In this document: piece by piece, positions 1 through 5,956 of the stretch
Numbering within the stretch: the first letter of the stretch is position 1
Layout: each line of letters begins with the position of its first letter
DNA from: Chloroflexota bacterium
GTDB taxonomy: Bacteria; Chloroflexota; Dehalococcoidia; GIF9; UBA5620
DNA: 6,591 nucleotides
Assembly (NCBI GenBank): GCA_026389735.1
Contig: JAPLHH010000130.1
Location: forward strand, 1-6,591
Reading direction: 5' to 3'
Program-made: the position numbers and the translations under genes
The notes under the pieces: model-generated
The model's database searches: none
The model's input: the letters and a program-made list of their open reading frames with translations, nothing else
What the model was told of the DNA's origin: nothing

Positions 1-1
1 A

Positions 2-562
2 GCCGAGCGCGTAGCCTTAAACTTCCTGCAGCATCTTAGCGGCATTGCCTCAGAAACAAGTCGTTACGTCCAAGCCGTCAAGGGACTGCCCGTTCAAATC
101 ACCGATACCAGGAAAACTACACCTGGTTTGAGAACACTGGATAAGTATGCTGTACGAGTTGGCGGCGGTAAAAACCACCGCATGCACCTCGGAGATGGTA
201 TTCTAATTAAGGACAACCACCTGGCAGCACTTCGTCGCCAAGGGCTAAGTATAAAGGAAATTGTGACCAAAGCCCGCCAGAAAGCATCACCGAAGCTAAA
301 AATCGAGGTTGAAGTCAAGTCTCCACAGGAAGCTGTTGAAGCTGCCGAAGCCGGAGCTGATATTATCATGCTGGATAACATGGGCCTCGAGGATATGCGC
401 CAAGCTGTCCAGCTAATCAAAGGCCGTGCTTTAATCGAAGCATCCGGAGGAATTACTCTAGACAGAGTTAGAGCAGTTGCTGAAACCGGCGTTGACCTTA
501 TCTCAATAGGGGCCCTTACCCACTCCGCCAAAGCCTTGGATATAAGCTTAGAGCTAGACTAA
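2..562 (+). CDS. nadC: Nicotinate-nucleotide pyrophosphorylase (quinolinate phosphoribosyltransferase), 5' end cut off by the window
   Basis: The open frame enters from the left edge and ends at TAA 560-562, giving 186 visible residues. The family is usually about 280 aa, so roughly 95 N-terminal residues lie outside the window. NadC converts quinolinate and PRPP to nicotinate mononucleotide, CO2 and pyrophosphate in cytoplasmic de novo NAD synthesis. The visible part carries the family landmarks in order: ALNFLQHLSGIA near the start, DTRKTTPGLR (nt 104-133), YAVRVGGGKNHR, LIKDNH, IEVEVKS, IIMLDNM, the EASGGI phosphate-binding turn, and the terminal SIGALTHSAKALDISLEL. These form the conserved alpha/beta-barrel substrate sites. 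A start at the TTG of nt 128 would remove DTRKTTPG and is not credible. It is the only plus-strand gene here and ends 14 nt from the convergent cbiO stop. Its own neighbours (nadA/nadB) would lie to the left, unseen. Confidence 0.95.
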   Translation, partial: AERVALNFLQHLSGIASETSRYVQAVKGLPVQITDTRKTTPGLRTLDKYAVRVGGGKNHRMHLGDGILIKDNHLAALRRQGLSIKEIVTKARQKASPKLKIEVEVKSPQEAVEAAEAGADIIMLDNMGLEDMRQAVQLIKGRALIEASGGITLDRVRAVAETGVDLISIGALTHSAKALDISLELD

Positions 563-576
563 CCCCTGGCAATCTG

Positions 577-1284
577 TTAATGAGCCAGACCATGAGCCTT
601 TAGCAGCAAAATATCATTCAGAATACTTTCTGTCTTGCCGTCAGCCACTATCTTGCCTTCATCCATCACCACAGTCCTACCGCACAAAGCCCTTACCAAT
701 TCCAAGTCATGAGTGGCAATGATTTTGACCATCGGAAGCTGCTTCAGTAGCTCAATTAAAGACCATTTGCCTCTCGGGTCGAGATTGCTAGTAGGCTCAT
801 CAATGACCAGAATCTCTGGGTCTAAAGACAGAACAGTAGCAATAGCAATTCGTTTTTTTTCGCCGACGCTGAGATGATGGGGTGAGCGTTGCTCATAGCC
901 ATCCACCCCCACCCACTCAAGAGCTCGAGCTACGCGCTGTCTCACTTCAGGCTCGGCATAGCCCATGTTTATAGGGCCAAAGGCTACATCATCAAAGACA
1001 TTCAGTGAGAAAAGCTGGTCCTCAGGATCCTGAAATACGAGGCCAACTTTTTTCCTTATCTCCTTCAGGTTTTTCTCTTCCACCGGCAATCTGCAAATCT
1101 TCACCGTACTATTGCCACGGAGGATGCCATTAAAATGAAGCAAAAGTGTTGATTTTCCAGCGCCATTAGGGCCGATCACCGCCACATTCTCACCAGGGTA
1201 GACATTCAAGTCAACGTTTTTCAACCCCTGACGTCCATCAGGATAGGTAAAAGAAAGGTTTTTGATTTCAATAACTTTATCCAT
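577..1284 (-). CDS. cbiO: ECF transporter ATPase, cobalt/nickel type (CbiO/NikO)
   Basis: This 235-aa protein is a complete ABC ATPase, the energy-coupling A component of a cobalt/nickel ECF importer on the inner face of the membrane. The visible motifs are Walker A GPNGAGKST (38-46), Q-loop Q85 in VFQDPEDQLF, signature LSVGEKKR (138-145), Walker B ILVIDE with catalytic Glu163, D-loop SNLDP (166-170) and H-loop His192. The QDPEDQLF stretch is typical of the ECF ATPase subfamily. The signature has Val where LSGGE is canonical; substitutions at this position are common in CbiO proteins. It is the last gene of the cbiM-PDGLE-cbiQ-cbiO operon, starting 11 nt after the cbiQ stop with only a weak ribosome site (GGTAGG). 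With a single ATPase gene in the operon, it presumably works as a homodimer. Confidence 0.95.
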   Translation of the reverse strand: MDKVIEIKNLSFTYPDGRQGLKNVDLNVYPGENVAVIGPNGAGKSTLLLHFNGILRGNSTVKICRLPVEEKNLKEIRKKVGLVFQDPEDQLFSLNVFDDVAFGPINMGYAEPEVRQRVARALEWVGVDGYEQRSPHHLSVGEKKRIAIATVLSLDPEILVIDEPTSNLDPRGKWSLIELLKQLPMVKIIATHDLELVRALCGRTVVMDEGKIVADGKTESILNDILLLKAHGLAH

Positions 1285-1295
1285 AACCTACCAGT

Positions 1296-2075
1296 CTACC
1301 ACCAGATAACACACGGGAAAATGAGCATGAGACAAAAGACTGCACCGAAATAAGCGTCGGTCTGTCTGAAACTTAGTTTGTGCAGCGTGCGAATTTGACC
1401 ATCAAAACCTCTGGCTAACATAGCGGCATAAATCCGCTCACCTCGCTCATAGCTCCTGATAAATAAGGTGCCAGCCATGTTACCAACAGTCCTTATCTGA
1501 TGTAGCCGACTACCGCCGAAGTTGCGGCTATCTCGCGCTCGCTGCATCCGCATCACCTCATCCACCAGAACAAAAATATAGCGATACATAAAAGAAAGAA
1601 TCAATATCATAACCTTGGGCACACCTAATTGCCTCAAGCCTTTTAGCAAGTCGGCAAGCCTGGTTGTCGATGACAGCAAAATCAGACCTAAAATACAGAG
1701 CCAAGATTTTACCATCACATTCGCCAGAATAAACAAGCCACTGTAAGTTACCGAGATTTGCCAGAGCCAGATATTATAGCTGCCAGCTATCTCCCCTTCT
1801 TTGAAAAAGGGGATAAAGACAGCGATCAGAAAAACAAAGGGGAAAATCACCAGAGACCTTCTCAGAACGTAAAGCGGCGGCAGCTTGGAAAGGATTAGCA
1901 ATACAGCAATAATGCAGAAATAAAAGACGAAAACTCGCCAATTGCTAGCCGGTGTCAATACCACCGCTATGATGAAAGCCAGACTAGCAATGAGCTTAGT
2001 CCGCGGGTCAAGCCTGTGGATAAAGCTGTCTAAGTCGCTATATTCGTCAATAAAACTATGCTTCACCTTTTGCAC
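1296..2075 (-). CDS. cbiQ: ECF transporter transmembrane T component (CbiQ/NikQ)
   Basis: This 259-aa membrane protein couples the ATPase to the substrate-binding component. It opens with KHSFIDEYSDLDSFIHRLDPRTKLI, typical of CbiQ, followed by several hydrophobic spans (about 28-42, 47-63, 73-90, 110-135, 155-172 and 242-258). The two coupling-helix arginine motifs sit at RARDSR (179-184) and MLARGFDG (219-226). The first available start is GTG at 2075, directly preceded by an in-frame TGA, but it has no clear ribosome site. A GTG at 2066 would give MKHSFIDEY and is an equally reasonable start. Either way the gene overlaps the end of the PDGLE gene (20 or 11 nt), so translation is probably coupled. 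The cbiO start follows 11 nt after its stop. Confidence 0.94.
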   Translation of the reverse strand: MQKVKHSFIDEYSDLDSFIHRLDPRTKLIASLAFIIAVVLTPASNWRVFVFYFCIIAVLLILSKLPPLYVLRRSLVIFPFVFLIAVFIPFFKEGEIAGSYNIWLWQISVTYSGLFILANVMVKSWLCILGLILLSSTTRLADLLKGLRQLGVPKVMILILSFMYRYIFVLVDEVMRMQRARDSRNFGGSRLHQIRTVGNMAGTLFIRSYERGERIYAAMLARGFDGQIRTLHKLSFRQTDAYFGAVFCLMLIFPCVIWW

Positions 2076-2340
2076 TCAATAACTTAGCTAGTCCATAACC
2101 GATGCCAAAGAGGATAAGAGTGCCCACTATTCCAGCCAGAATTGTGGCTACAGCTTCATTCGTCACGCCGGGTATCACATAGTCAGGCACAATTTCAAAG
2201 AAAGGCTCAAGAGCTGCATTGATGAAACCTTTATCCTCAGCCACTCTCTCCAGACCGTCTGGCGACGAAGAAGCCAGGGGAGACAATATCGCCAACAGCA
2301 AAGCTAAAATCAGAGCTCCATGCCACCATTTGAATTTCAT
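2056..2340 (-). CDS. PDGLE-domain small membrane protein, CbiN/NikN-like accessory subunit of the metal ECF transporter
   Basis: This is a 94-aa protein with a transmembrane span near the N-terminus (WWHGALILALLLAILSPLA), the diagnostic SSPDGLERVAEDKGF motif immediately after it, an extracytoplasmic loop, and a second span (ATILAGIVGTLILFGIGYGLA). Family knowledge places PDGLE proteins, alone or fused to CbiM/NikM, as accessory subunits that help the metal-binding component load Co2+ or Ni2+. An in-frame ATG at 2361 is possible, but a strong Shine-Dalgarno GGAGGTGA lies 8 nt before the ATG at 2340 and falls inside the longer reading, so 2340 is chosen. It lies 17 nt after the cbiM stop and overlaps cbiQ. 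No cysteines or other metal ligands stand out. Confidence 0.87.
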   Translation of the reverse strand: MKFKWWHGALILALLLAILSPLASSSPDGLERVAEDKGFINAALEPFFEIVPDYVIPGVTNEAVATILAGIVGTLILFGIGYGLAKLLSAKGEA

Positions 2341-2348
2341 TTCTGATT

Positions 2349-2356
2349 TCACCTCC
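2349..2356 (-). promoter_or_regulatory. Shine-Dalgarno that fixes the PDGLE gene start
   Basis: On the minus strand this reads GGAGGTGA, a near-full match to the anti-SD of 16S rRNA, 8 nt before the ATG at 2340. It lies just after the cbiM stop region and argues against the upstream ATG at 2361. Confidence 0.75.
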
Positions 2357-2357
2357 A

Positions 2358-2996
2358 TCAAGCCTTCTGTAGTTCCAACAGATCAGCCCTGGTAGCTAAC
2401 ACCAAGGCGAGCACTGCTGCAGTTATCAAACCTTCACCAATACCAATGATAGCATGAATACCTGCCATCGCCGGCAAGGCAACGCCCAAGGGCACAATAC
2501 CTGATATTGCCAACTCAACCGCACAAGCAACTGATGCAATTACCACTGTAAACCAAGCAGCCAGACCACTGCCGACCATTATGCCTAACTTGCGCTTACG
2601 GAAAAGCGAAGCAATACCTCTATAGAGATAATAACCTACAAAGCAAGGAACAACGCCCATATTGAAGATGTTAGCCCCTAGAGCGAGGAGTCCCCCATCT
2701 TGGAAAATCAGGCTTTGTACTATCAGCACACAGGTCATAATCAGCACTCCCGCCCATGGACCTAACAGGATAGCAGCTAAAGCGGCCCCGATAAGATGCC
2801 CCGAAGTACCCCCAACCACAGGAAAGTTCAACATCTGGGCAGCAAAAATAAATGCAGCCAGCACTCCCATCAGCGGTATTTGCTTTTCGCCCATCTTCTT
2901 ATTCGTCGCCTTGACCGCGTAGGCAATGCTGCCAGCAGCCACTGCAATTCCGGCTGCCGCCACCGGTATACTGATGAAACCATCTGGAATATGCAT
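2358..2996 (-). CDS. cbiM: ECF transporter metal-binding S component (CbiM/NikM)
   Basis: This 212-aa polytopic membrane protein is the substrate-specific subunit of a Co2+/Ni2+ ECF importer. It begins MHIPDGFIS; in this family the amino terminus and His2 enter the protein and take part in metal coordination, so the start is fixed by function. Other conserved blocks are GGTSGHLIGAALAAILLGPW (63-82, His67), LIFQDGGLLALGANIFNMG (97-114) and HAIIGIGEGLIT (181-192, His181). Six or seven hydrophobic spans are visible. AAGGGG lies 6 nt before the ATG, a good ribosome site. It is the first gene of the operon, 88 nt downstream of the Fur-family gene, with a TTGCA-type operator in the spacer. The MHIPDGF form resembles NikM more than the MHIMEGF of enteric CbiM, so nickel is a real possibility. 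Confidence 0.95.
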   Translation of the reverse strand: MHIPDGFISIPVAAAGIAVAAGSIAYAVKATNKKMGEKQIPLMGVLAAFIFAAQMLNFPVVGGTSGHLIGAALAAILLGPWAGVLIMTCVLIVQSLIFQDGGLLALGANIFNMGVVPCFVGYYLYRGIASLFRKRKLGIMVGSGLAAWFTVVIASVACAVELAISGIVPLGVALPAMAGIHAIIGIGEGLITAAVLALVLATRADLLELQKA

Positions 2997-3002
2997 CCGA
3001 TT

Positions 3003-3008
3003 CCCCTT
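3003..3008 (-). promoter_or_regulatory. Ribosome binding site of cbiM
   Basis: On the minus strand this reads AAGGGG, with 6 nt to the cbiM ATG at 2996. It supports that start, which is also required by the metal-binding N-terminus MHIPDG. Confidence 0.65.
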
Positions 3009-3011
3009 TCA

Positions 3012-3022
3012 ATCATATTTTA
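3012..3022 (-). promoter_or_regulatory. Candidate -10 region of the cbiM operon promoter
   Basis: Two overlapping -10-like hexamers read TAAAAT (3017-3022) and TATGAT (3012-3017) on the minus strand, each 5 of 6 to TATAAT. Counting 15-16 nt upstream from TAAAAT puts the -35 position at GTTGCA/TTGCAG, inside the operator-like repeat. No strong -35 is seen, so the promoter call rests on position and on the operator. Confidence 0.4.
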
Positions 3023-3032
3023 ATCCACAAAA

Positions 3033-3053
3033 TGCAACTGCAACTAATTGCAC
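3033..3053. promoter_or_regulatory. TTGCA-type operator upstream of cbiM, with an extra half-site
   Basis: Positions 3039-3052 read TGCAACTAATTGCA, a near palindrome. The 16-bp frame 3038-3053 matches the perfect palindrome in front of the Fur-family gene (3536-3551) at 13 of 16 positions. A further TGCAAC half-site abuts it at 3033-3038, so three TGCA-containing half-sites lie in tandem. The site would cover the -35 region of the cbiM promoter, the expected place for a repressor. The likely ligand is the Fur-family protein encoded immediately upstream. Confidence 0.65.
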
Positions 3054-3084
3054 TAATGGTCAAAAATAAAATTTTTTCAAATCC

Positions 3085-3501
3085 TCAAGCCTCATTTTGG
3101 CATTCAGGACACAGACCAAAAACAGCCATATGCTTCAAATCTGCTTTAAACTGATAGTCATCTAGCAAAATCTCTTCCAAAGAATTTAGTGCCGACTCAG
3201 GCAAATCGATTATCCTACTGCACTTCTGGCACACAAGATGATGGTGATGCCCCTTTTCCACGGGGTGGAAACGGACACATCCATCACCCAAGGCAATTTG
3301 GGTAACCATCCCAAGTTCCTTCAGCAATTCCAATGTCCGGTAAACCGTAGAAATATTGACGTAAGGATACCTGGCGCGGACTTGAGCATAAATCTCCTCA
3401 GCACTAACATGCTTATCAGCACCATGTAGAGCTTCAACCACCATCATCCGCTGCGGCGTCAACCGATAGCCCATCCCTTTAAGCGCTTGACCACAACTCA
3501 T
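3085..3501 (-). CDS. Fur-family metal-responsive transcriptional regulator, probable nickel/cobalt (Nur-like) sensor
   Basis: This 138-aa protein, of normal Fur length, has an N-terminal winged helix (GYRLTPQRMMVVEAL, HVSAEEIYAQV, then the recognition region YPYVNISTVYRTLELLKELGMV, about 46-66). The C-terminal metal-binding dimerisation domain follows. It shows two structural zinc CxxC pairs, CQKC (91-94) and CPEC (131-134), a His-rich GHHHHLVC segment (85-88) and His124; His31 lies where other family members have a regulatory ligand. The frame stays open to an ATG at 3723, but the added 74 residues have no Fur character and would span the promoter and operator, so ATG 3501 is chosen. The gene lies directly upstream of the Co/Ni importer and shares an operator-like palindrome with it, pointing to control of Ni or Co uptake rather than iron. 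Fur, Zur or PerR cannot be excluded from sequence alone. Confidence 0.9.
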   Translation of the reverse strand: MSCGQALKGMGYRLTPQRMMVVEALHGADKHVSAEEIYAQVRARYPYVNISTVYRTLELLKELGMVTQIALGDGCVRFHPVEKGHHHHLVCQKCSRIIDLPESALNSLEEILLDDYQFKADLKHMAVFGLCPECQNEA

Positions 3502-3511
3502 GTTCAAAAAA

Positions 3512-3541
3512 AGTATAGCACAACCCAAAGGGTTGTTGCAA
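3512..3541 (-). promoter_or_regulatory. Extended -10 promoter of the Fur-family gene; transcript nearly leaderless
   Basis: On the minus strand an extended -10 reads TGCTATACT (TGn plus hexamer TATACT at 3512-3517). A -35-like TTGCAA (3536-3541) lies 18 nt upstream and forms one half of the operator. The -10 ends only 10 nt before the ATG at 3501, so transcription would begin about 4 nt before the start codon. No Shine-Dalgarno is visible, consistent with a leaderless or near-leaderless mRNA. Confidence 0.55.
3520..3536. repeat. 7-bp inverted repeat between -35 and -10 of the regulator promoter
   Basis: The sequence acaacccaaagggttgt is a perfect 7-bp inverted repeat around a 3-nt centre. 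It sits next to the TTGCAA palindrome and fills the promoter spacer. It could be a second protein-binding site. Alternatively it may be a weak hairpin for the upstream oxidoreductase transcript, since a T-run follows on the minus strand, but seven bases separate the stem from the T-run, so a canonical terminator is unlikely. Confidence 0.4.
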
Positions 3542-3551
3542 CTAGTTGCAA
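3536..3551. promoter_or_regulatory. Perfect 16-bp palindromic operator TTGCAA-N4-TTGCAA
   Basis: The sequence TTGCAACTAGTTGCAA is identical on both strands. It covers the -35 region of the Fur-family gene promoter, the expected place for autoregulation. A variant of the same element precedes cbiM at 3038-3053. The half-site TTGCAA matches the Nur box half-site as I recall it from Streptomyces, though the centre there is 5 nt and here is 4. Confidence 0.7.
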
Positions 3552-3745
3552 TGCGGAGTGTGACTGGGCCTGCAATGTGACTAGCCAGCCCTCCTGATGA
3601 GGCAAGGCATGCACCTGTCCACCAAGCTGTGGGAGGGAACCGATGATTTGCAGTCATCATCTGGGCTGTAAGAGTTAAGGATGTGCCGTTATACTTGTCT
3701 CGGAAGTAGCAAACAGCGTTCACTATGGGTTGGGCGCCGACTCCC
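3552..3745. other. Spacer between the oxidoreductase and the Fur-family gene, no gene seen
   Basis: No recognisable coding sequence or RNA gene lies here. The Fur frame is open through it by chance. Two inverted repeats are visible: CCCTCC (3589-3594) with GGAGGG (3632-3637) enclosing 37 nt, and GATGAT/ATCATC around 3642-3661 with an 8-nt centre. Neither is followed by a T-run on the minus strand, so no convincing terminator for the oxidoreductase unit is found. Confidence 0.5.
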
Positions 3746-5956
3746 CTAAGTCGCAGAAAGAACCTTACTTGATCGAGGTACGATGGGCGCCAGTACCACC
3801 GGAGTAATCTGGAGCCTCAGATCGCACCTGAAGCAGCGTCCGGCTTCCTCAACTGCCATCTCATCGGTGAAACCAAGCTCAACCTCAGCAAAGTTGCCGC
3901 GGCGCTGCTTCACAGCTAAGCAAGGCATCTCTACCCGTCGCTTATCAGAAAAGTCCTCGTCCTTGCCCAGCCATCCCCGATCCTCCTCTGCCAGAATCAG
4001 AGTCTCGTCAATAACTCCGCTGCCACCAAGATACCTATCTATGGAGCTTGCTGCTTGTCGGCCGGCAGCGATGGCCTCGACCACCGAAGCTGGACCGGTA
4101 ACAGCATCGCCTGCGGCAAATACACCCTCCCTACTGGTCTGGAGCGTCTCGTTATCTATTTGCAAGGTATTGCCTCTACCTATCCTCACACCAAACTGCG
4201 ACGGGATCTCCGGAACTTGCCCAATAGCTGCTATTACAGAGTCACACTCTTGGGTGAACTCGCTGCCAATGATCGGCTCCGGTCGGCGCCGGCCGCTGGC
4301 ATCGGGCTCACCCAGCCTCATCCGAATGCACTCCAGCTCCAGCACGCCGTTCTGCTCAGTTATCTTGGAAGGCGCTGCTAGAAACACGATTGAAATGCCC
4401 TCGTGGAGTGCCTCCTCTACCTCTTCGGCGCTGGCCGGCATCTCAGCACGAGTCCGGCGGTAAATGATAGTTACCTCCTTAGCACCTAGGCGGTGTGCTA
4501 CCCGAGCGCTATCAATGGCAGAATTCCCCCCCCCGATTACCGCAACTCGATTGCCCAGCGCGACCTCTTTGCCCAAATTTACCTCCCTCAGAAACAAGGC
4601 ACCATCCATCACTCCTGGAAGCTCCTCGCCTTCTATTCCCATCCTGGTGCCCTGGTGAGCCCCAACGGCCAGGAGAACAGCATCATAGTTTTGCTCCATA
4701 AGCGAGCCTATAGACTCGATCCTGGTGCTGGTCCTTATATCTACCCCAGCCTCTTGGATATCCCGGATCTCACTGTTGAGGATATGCCTGGGGAGGCGGT
4801 ATTCAGGGATGCCTACCCTCATCATACCTCCAGGCTCAGGGAGTGCTTCAAATACGGTAACCGAATGCCCGCTCTTTGCCAGATAATACCCGGCGGTGAG
4901 CCCTGCGGGGCCAGCACCTACGATAGCAACCCGCTTGCCGGTAGGCCTCGCCACCTTGGAGTTCAGCTTCCAACGCTCATCGCCTCGGTCAAAGGCGATG
5001 CGTTTCAGATATTTGATGGCGATGGGGTCATTCAGTTGACCACGGCGGCAGGCTGCTTCACAGGGGTGGATGCAAACCCGACCTAGGGATCCAGGAAAGG
5101 GAACTTTCTCACGGACCACGGCCAATGCCTCGCTGTATCTGCCTTGAGCAGCGTAGTGGACATACCTGGGAATATCTATGTGGGCCGGGCAGGCATGGCT
5201 ACAGGGAACTATGTAGGCCTCGCGGTCGACACACACCTTTTCTCGTGCCTCCCGGTCCATGATAGCACCAGTTGGGCATACCTCGACACAGGCAAAGCAG
5301 AACTTACACCCTGAGTCCTTAACGGAGCCGCCCTTGACTGTGAGAACCTTGGTGGGGTGTTCCTCATCGTCGAAAGCGTAGACCCCCACGCCCCTTATAT
5401 CCCGGCACATGCGGACACAACGACCACATACAATGCACAGGTTGTAATCACGATCATAGAAGGGGTTATCCCTTTCGATAACATACCCCTTGGAGCAGTA
5501 GGGAATATTGTCGCTCACGCCGACGTAGTCAACTACCCTTTGCAGCTCGCAGTGGCCATTCTTGGGGCAAGTGACACAATGCTGACTCACGGCAACGTTG
5601 CGAAGACAGATGTCGAAGGGCTTGCATCTTTCCTTGCGCCAACATTCAAGACAGGCATGGGGATGCTCCGTCAGAATCTGTTCTAGCACCTCTTGCCGTT
5701 GCCTTTGTACTGCCGCCGTATCGGTTCTTACCACCATGCCCTCAGCCACCTCTGTTACGCAGGCTAAAGGAAGCTCATCTCTAGCTTCGACCTCGACCAC
5801 GCACAGGCCACACTGGCCTGTCGGCTTCAGGTCAGGATGGTCGCAAAGTGCTGGAATATAGATACCAGCTTTCTGCCCCGCTCGAAGAACAGTTGTCCCA
5901 GCTTTGGTTTTTACTTCCTGCCCATCAATACTCAGGGTGATTTCATCCATTGCCAT
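3746..5956 (-). CDS. Multi-cluster Fe-S / FAD NAD(P)H oxidoreductase (NuoG-like N-terminus fused to GltD-like module)
   Basis: This 736-aa soluble electron-transfer protein has the following domains in order. A [2Fe-2S] ferredoxin domain comes first with Cys38, 49, 52 and 66. A NuoG-type H-x3-C-x2-C-x5-C cluster uses His98, Cys102, 105 and 111, and a second run CVTCPKNGHCELQ has Cys127, 130 and 136. Two [4Fe-4S] ferredoxin motifs follow, CIVCGRCVRMC (174-184) and CKFCFACVEVCP (217-228). A GltD/DPD-type cysteine region has Cys252, 256, 295, 299 and 303. An FAD Rossmann motif GAGPAG (347-352), an NAD(P)H motif GGGNSA (475-480) and the FAD-closing GVFAAGDAV (611-619) complete the reductase, with a C-terminal CFRC (708-711). 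Related proteins serve formate dehydrogenases, hydrogenases and NADPH:acceptor reductases; which applies here is unknown. GAGGA lies 8 nt before the ATG, supporting 5956. The gene overlaps the upstream small gene by 14 nt, implying coupled translation. Confidence 0.9.
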   Translation of the reverse strand: MAMDEITLSIDGQEVKTKAGTTVLRAGQKAGIYIPALCDHPDLKPTGQCGLCVVEVEARDELPLACVTEVAEGMVVRTDTAAVQRQRQEVLEQILTEHPHACLECWRKERCKPFDICLRNVAVSQHCVTCPKNGHCELQRVVDYVGVSDNIPYCSKGYVIERDNPFYDRDYNLCIVCGRCVRMCRDIRGVGVYAFDDEEHPTKVLTVKGGSVKDSGCKFCFACVEVCPTGAIMDREAREKVCVDREAYIVPCSHACPAHIDIPRYVHYAAQGRYSEALAVVREKVPFPGSLGRVCIHPCEAACRRGQLNDPIAIKYLKRIAFDRGDERWKLNSKVARPTGKRVAIVGAGPAGLTAGYYLAKSGHSVTVFEALPEPGGMMRVGIPEYRLPRHILNSEIRDIQEAGVDIRTSTRIESIGSLMEQNYDAVLLAVGAHQGTRMGIEGEELPGVMDGALFLREVNLGKEVALGNRVAVIGGGNSAIDSARVAHRLGAKEVTIIYRRTRAEMPASAEEVEEALHEGISIVFLAAPSKITEQNGVLELECIRMRLGEPDASGRRRPEPIIGSEFTQECDSVIAAIGQVPEIPSQFGVRIGRGNTLQIDNETLQTSREGVFAAGDAVTGPASVVEAIAAGRQAASSIDRYLGGSGVIDETLILAEEDRGWLGKDEDFSDKRRVEMPCLAVKQRRGNFAEVELGFTDEMAVEEAGRCFRCDLRLQITPVVLAPIVPRSSKVLSAT

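Noticed and set aside
94..531. 145-aa minus-strand open frame inside nadC
   Set aside because: It is antisense to an unmistakable NadC reading frame and has low-complexity, Ser/Arg-rich composition typical of a shadow.
560..590. Bidirectional terminator between convergent nadC and cbiO
   Set aside because: Only a 5-bp CTGGC/GCCAG pair with a 13-nt loop is present and no T-run follows on either side.
2662..3023. Two plus-strand open frames opposite cbiM and its promoter
   Set aside because: They are shadows of the CbiM frame with no family features, and one runs across the cbiM ribosome site and promoter.
3061..3084. A/T-run after the Fur-family stop as a rho-independent terminator
   Set aside because: The region is A/T-rich with A and T runs but has no GC-rich stem, so a terminator cannot be supported.
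3502..3723. 74-residue N-terminal extension of the Fur-family protein from an ATG at 3723
   Set aside because: The added residues have no Fur similarity, the remaining 138 aa is the normal family length, and the extension would run through the promoter and the palindromic operator.
3552..3745. Possible cobalamin riboswitch or other structured RNA upstream of the metal genes
   Set aside because: On neither strand could I find the conserved B12-box (AGCCAGGAGACCTGCC-like) or the other core segments; the visible hairpins are short and isolated.
3783..5861. Several plus-strand open frames (up to 226 aa) opposite the oxidoreductase
   Set aside because: All are antisense to a well-supported Fe-S/FAD protein, lack recognisable domains, and overlap each other in different frames.
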